DNA of 6,698 nucleotides, taken from positions 1 through 6,698 of the forward strand of contig JAUXDF010000182.1 in assembly GCA_030618505.1 (NCBI GenBank), given 5' to 3'. Source of the DNA: Spongiibacteraceae bacterium. Its GTDB lineage: Bacteria > Pseudomonadota > Gammaproteobacteria > Pseudomonadales > PIVM01. A model generated the notes under the pieces. The model had not been told where the DNA came from. It saw only the letters and a list, made by a program, of their open reading frames with translations, and did no database searches. Shown here in pieces: positions 3,934 through 6,698 of this stretch (its first letter is position 1; each line of letters begins with the position of its first letter). The position numbers were made by a program, and so were the translations under genes.

Positions 3934-5073
3934 CTATAGGCGATACCTTAGTGCGTTAATCATGGCCTCAATCTGTCTATCACCGGTGTGTTGGTGGGTC
4001 GGTAGTGTTATCAGCCTTTGGGCGAATTGTTCAGCGCCGGGAAAGTTCCCCTGCTGTTTTACGCTATCGGGAATGCCTTCAATATTCGGTAGGCTGGCAG
4101 GATAGAATTGTGAGGCGCCGAGCCCTGGTTGCTGCATTTTCTGCAGGATTCTGTCGTGTTGTGCCGGGTCGTTGATCAGTATGGGGAAGCGCAATAAACG
4201 TTGTTGCTGGTAGGTTTCACACTGTGACAACAAGCTGATGTCTTTCAGTGAGTCAGATAATTGTTGTTGTGTCTTGCTGCTGCGGTTTAGGTAGGCGGAG
4301 ATATTTGTTTGCAAGTATTGCTGGTGGCTGTCTGGCAGGCTTTGTAATTGTGTTAGTGGTTTAAAAACTGTTTTCCCCATGCTGACAGGAAGTAGCTCTA
4401 GCAGCCAGTAAAACCAGGGATGGATAACGGCGTTAAATGCCAGATATTTAAACAGCAGCATCCAGTGACTGGTTTCTTTTACGGGCTTTGGCTCAGGGAA
4501 TAATGAATATAGTTCGTGCTGTGTGGTATAGAGCAAACCTCCACCGAGTAGGCTGATGGGTTTTCCTTTGCCAAAGCTGAGTATTACCAGATCCCCGCTG
4601 AATGCGTTTTCCGGAGGTGCTTCGGGAAACCATTGGGCGCTATCTTCTATTAATAAAATATCATTGTGCTTGATCAGTTCCCTGATTTTGGTAAAGCGTT
4701 CGGGTATGCCTAAAAACCAGGGGGCGATAACGGCGACGGTTTGCTCGCTGAGTTTGTTTTTTAGTTCGTCCAGATTTAAGTAGGGTGTCTTGCCTTCTAT
4801 ATCAACCAGTACGGGTTTGCATTGAGCGTAGGTGACGGCACTGACCAGATCCGGGCAGGCGTAGGCGGGGATAATAACTTCGGGTTTTTTGCAGTTTTTT
4901 CTTTTTTTGGCAACCAGCACCGCGGCGGCTAGTGCTGCGGTACCTGATTGATACAGTTGCGACTTGTCTTTGTCGAATAGCGGGTGCCTTAGTGTTTGCG
5001 TCCCCAGGCTAATGGGGTTGCCTACAGGGGCTATACGGCGAAAAGCCGTTTTTAGCGTTTGGATGGCGTCCAT
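3934..5073 (-). CDS. DegT/DnrJ/EryC1/StrS-type PLP-dependent sugar aminotransferase
   Basis: A 379-residue fold-type I PLP enzyme. Family members transfer an amino group from glutamate to a keto-sugar nucleotide, supplying amino sugars for polysaccharide synthesis. Seen here: SGTAAL (43-48, phosphate binding), VIIPAYACPDLVSAV (66-80), WFLGIPERF (119-127), IEDSAQ (142-147, where D144 would hold the pyridine nitrogen) and LSFGKGKPISLLGGGLL (165-181) with K171 aligning with the catalytic lysine. RLITLPTH (353-360) is the usual C-terminal motif. Odd points are the SFGKGK in place of the common SFHxxK and a strongly hydrophobic stretch at about 204-231, unusual for this soluble family. Its start lies inside the 3' end of the GT2 gene (22-bp overlap), led by GGA about 8 nt upstream, so the two genes form an operon. 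The substrate is unknown. Confidence 0.85.
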   Translation of the reverse strand: MDAIQTLKTAFRRIAPVGNPISLGTQTLRHPLFDKDKSQLYQSGTAALAAAVLVAKKRKNCKKPEVIIPAYACPDLVSAVTYAQCKPVLVDIEGKTPYLNLDELKNKLSEQTVAVIAPWFLGIPERFTKIRELIKHNDILLIEDSAQWFPEAPPENAFSGDLVILSFGKGKPISLLGGGLLYTTQHELYSLFPEPKPVKETSHWMLLFKYLAFNAVIHPWFYWLLELLPVSMGKTVFKPLTQLQSLPDSHQQYLQTNISAYLNRSSKTQQQLSDSLKDISLLSQCETYQQQRLLRFPILINDPAQHDRILQKMQQPGLGASQFYPASLPNIEGIPDSVKQQGNFPGAEQFAQRLITLPTHQHTGDRQIEAMINALRYRL

Positions 5074-6185
5074 GTTGTCATCCGTTTTCCGCGGGCATAT
5101 TGAATACAGGCATCGGCAATTGATGTATTAACCTGCACAAAGAAAAAAATCAGCTTAACCAAGGTGTTTTCGGCAAGCTTGGGGTTTTTCCAGCCAGCAA
5201 AGGCGATGCCGTAAAAGATGATTTGTCCAGTGGCCATAAAGTTGACGAAGCTCGAGTTTCCCCATTGTGCGAGGGTAAGCAGGGCGGTTGCCAGCATAAA
5301 CCAGGGCACGGCCCAGCGCATGATTTTATGGCTCCAGACTTGAAAGGAGAAGCGTCCGTATTTTTTGATATTCAGTACATCCGGGTGGCGGGCAATGGAG
5401 GTGATGCCACGAATAATGGTACGGGTTTTTCGCTGGTATTCTTTGTTGGGGTCTTTAAGGTCTTTGTAGTAACCCAGTACATCGGGGCAGGTGATGGCGA
5501 CCAGGCCTTTTCTGGCCGTGCGCAGTGCGGTGTTAAAGTCACTGGGGGATTCGATGTCCCAGTCATCACAGATGTGTTTGCGGCAGGCGAAAAATGAGCC
5601 GCTGAGGCCAACCAGTCCGGCCAGGCGTGACTCTACACCACGCAGCCACATTTCGTATTTGACGTAAGCCCCTTCGCCGGCAATTTGGCCATCGTCGGAA
5701 ATAAAGCGATCCTCGCTGGAGATGGCGCCAACCCGTTCGTCGCTGAAGTAGCTGACCAGTTTTTTGATGGCGTCTTCGGGGATTTGGGTGGCAACGTCGG
5801 AGAACACAATAATGTCTCCGCTGGCTTGTTTGATGGCGCAGAGTTGGGCGTATTCTTTACCGAGGTGTTGGTCGGCGCGTACCAGCCGAACTCTGTTATT
5901 AACCTTGTTTCCAAAGTCGTTAACGAGGTTGTCGGTATCGTCGCTGGAGCAGTCGGAGGCGACGACGATGTCCAGGTCGGGGTAATCAATTTGATCACTG
6001 TTTTGCAGTTTTTCGCTGATGCGGCTTTCTTCGTTGTGAGCGGTGATGATCAGCGATACCGATGGCCATTGCGCAGGTTCTGAGGCAGTGAAGGCTTTGG
6101 CTTTAGGCAATAAATTCAGTATAAGTGGGTAGATGGCATAGCTGTAGATGATGCCGGTTGCGCAGAGAAAGAGTAGTGTTTCCAT
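5052..6185 (-). CDS. Membrane-anchored GT2 family glycosyltransferase
   Basis: A 377-residue processive-type or polyprenyl-linked GT2 enzyme with a GT-A catalytic domain flanked by membrane segments. Residues 3-26 form an N-terminal transmembrane helix. SLIITAHNEE (44-53), DIVVASDCSSDDT (72-84), a GK-x-YA turn (109-113) and IIVFSDVAT (125-133, the second metal/nucleotide-binding Asp D130) are standard GT2 motifs. GLSGSFFACRK (193-203) and QRKTRTIIRG (251-260) correspond to the acceptor region and a QRK-x-R variant of the QxxRW motif. Hydrophobic segments at about 290-308, 313-331 and 343-357 are the C-terminal membrane helices, and the protein ends TWTPSKR. An upstream in-frame start at 6275 would add 30 residues, but they are encoded by REP repeat D and look non-native, so I chose the ATG at 6185. 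No clear ribosome binding site precedes it. The gene is coupled to the aminotransferase downstream. Confidence 0.9.
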   Translation of the reverse strand: METLLFLCATGIIYSYAIYPLILNLLPKAKAFTASEPAQWPSVSLIITAHNEESRISEKLQNSDQIDYPDLDIVVASDCSSDDTDNLVNDFGNKVNNRVRLVRADQHLGKEYAQLCAIKQASGDIIVFSDVATQIPEDAIKKLVSYFSDERVGAISSEDRFISDDGQIAGEGAYVKYEMWLRGVESRLAGLVGLSGSFFACRKHICDDWDIESPSDFNTALRTARKGLVAITCPDVLGYYKDLKDPNKEYQRKTRTIIRGITSIARHPDVLNIKKYGRFSFQVWSHKIMRWAVPWFMLATALLTLAQWGNSSFVNFMATGQIIFYGIAFAGWKNPKLAENTLVKLIFFFVQVNTSIADACIQYARGKRMTTWTPSKR

Positions 6186-6217
6186 AAAAGTATTTTGTAC
6201 CAATCTGTGGGTATGGG

Positions 6218-6286
6218 TTTGCGAAATCAGGGAGAGCAGGTGCTCTGCAATCCCTGATTTCGCAAGCTCAATCAAGGCTACGGGTT
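6218..6286. repeat. REP-like element, family 1 copy D with partial inverted partner
   Basis: An exact 15-bp inverted repeat (6219-6233 and 6251-6265, TCCCTGATTTCGCAA in the right arm) encloses a loop holding GAGCA/TGCTC. The right copy continues to 6286 with the full GTAG-headed sequence on the minus strand. The left copy is truncated and lacks the GTAG end. The element lies just upstream of the GT2 gene and reads in frame with it, creating an artificial N-terminal extension. Confidence 0.8.
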
Positions 6287-6298
6287 ATGCTTTTAGCT

Positions 6299-6400
6299 CC
6301 CTCTCCCGCTTGCGGGAGAGGGCTGGGGTGAGGGTAAAGTTTATAATTAGCGGCTTCGCCGCGCCCTCATCCTAACCTTCTCCCGCAAGCGGGAGAAGGG
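6299..6400. repeat. Three-stem palindromic intergenic element, family 3
   Basis: Two palindromic hairpins, CTCTCCCGCTTGCGGGAGAG (core of 6299-6322) and TTCTCCCGCAAGCGGGAGAA (core of 6376-6399), bracket an inverted pair, TGGGGTGAGGG (6324-6334) and CCCTCATCCTA (6364-6374), with a small GCGGCTTCGCCGC hairpin (6350-6362) in the centre. The whole can fold as a cloverleaf-like structure. From memory, CTCTCCCGCTTGCGGGAGAGGGCTGGGGTGAGGG-type repeats are among the commonest dispersed palindromes in proteobacteria. It begins 2 bp after the stop of the TPR gene and could end or stabilise that transcript. Confidence 0.85.
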
Positions 6401-6401
6401 A

Positions 6402-6698
6402 TTAGTTAGTTTTTGCTTGCCTTAAGTGCTCGTTAATTTCCTGATTGTCCGGTGCCAGCTTAGCCGCTTTTTCCAGCGCGATGATACCTTCCGCTAGATG
6501 CCCTGAATTCACCAATATCCAGCCGTAGGTGTCGAGAATGGCGGGGTTGTTAGGTGCAAGTTTAGCAGCTTGTTTGGCAACTTCATTGGCGCGTTTATCC
6601 GACGTTTCAAAATAAAGCCAGGCCAGATTGTTTAAACTCAGCGCTGAGGGGCGCCCCAGTTGTATTAATTTTTCATAGAGTTTAATTGCTTCTTGTTT
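6402..6698 (-). CDS. TPR-repeat protein, C-terminal fragment (5' end outside window)
   Basis: The final 98 residues of a tetratricopeptide-repeat protein; its start lies beyond the window edge. Visible units are EAIKLYEKLIQLG, ALSLNNLAWLYFETSDKRANEVAKQAAKLAPNNP and AILDTYGWILVNSGHLAEGIIALEKAAKLAPDNQEI, with the TPR positions W/L, G/A-Y/L and A-x-x-P in place. TPR superhelices mediate protein-protein contacts. The ALSLNNLAWLY and DTYGWILV phrasing is typical of long TPR proteins in exopolysaccharide or PEP-CTERM (PrsT-like) loci, but it also occurs in other TPR proteins, so the specific role is open. It reads in the same direction as the GT2 and aminotransferase genes, separated by 216 bp that carry two palindromic elements. 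Confidence 0.85.
   Translation of the reverse strand, partial: KQEAIKLYEKLIQLGRPSALSLNNLAWLYFETSDKRANEVAKQAAKLAPNNPAILDTYGWILVNSGHLAEGIIALEKAAKLAPDNQEINEHLRQAKTN

Noticed and set aside
5223..6083. Plus-strand open frames opposite the GT2 gene
   Set aside because: They are antisense shadows in a G/T-rich strand, with no family motifs. The minus-strand GT2 frame explains the region completely.

Overview
The window looks like part of a chromosome from a Gram-negative, probably aquatic gammaproteobacterium. This rests on the families present (YoeB/YefM, ParE, a BrnT-like toxin with a CopG-type antitoxin), the sigma70-type promoters, the GTAG-headed REP palindromes and one attC site that resembles Vibrio-type integron repeats. 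I cannot name a genus.

Layout. (1) Positions 1-878 (+) hold the C-terminal three quarters of a GT4-fold glycosyltransferase, cut by the window edge. (2) Positions 881-3771 are a 2.9 kb accessory block that codes only for toxin-antitoxin (TA) genes. TA1 (+, 974-1533) is a BrnT-like toxin followed by a CopG-type antitoxin. TA2 (-, 1760-2268) is YefM/YoeB. TA3 (-, 2375-2921) is a Phd-type antitoxin with a ParE-type toxin. TA4 (+, 3269-3771) is a second YefM/YoeB-type pair. TA1 and TA2 converge, as do TA4 and the aminotransferase; TA3 and TA4 diverge. Every module has its own promoter-like sequence, usually with an overlapping dyad or repeat that could be the autoregulatory operator. Directly after the TA1 antitoxin stop codon is an attC/VCR-like structure, which suggests that at least TA1 arrived as an integron gene cassette. 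(3) Positions 3934-6185 (-) hold two translationally overlapping genes, a membrane-anchored GT2 glycosyltransferase and a DegT/DnrJ/EryC1-type PLP aminotransferase. (4) Positions 6402-6698 (-) hold the C-terminus of a TPR protein.

The sugar genes on both sides (GT4, DegT, GT2, TPR) look like one exopolysaccharide or glycan locus interrupted by the TA block. A GT4/GT2/TPR combination would fit an exosortase/PEP-CTERM-type polysaccharide locus, but no diagnostic exosortase gene is in view, so that is only a suggestion. The TA modules have no evident part in glycan synthesis. They more plausibly act as addiction or stabilisation elements for the region, or are passengers.

Three different palindromic repeat families sit in the non-coding joints. 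One is a GTAG-headed family with a GATTTCGCA core, with copies at 881-917, 3850-3927 (an inverted pair) and 6218-6286. The second is another GTAG-headed pair at 1664-1726. The third is a multi-hairpin element at 6299-6400. No tRNA, rRNA, CRISPR array, transposase or integrase gene was seen.
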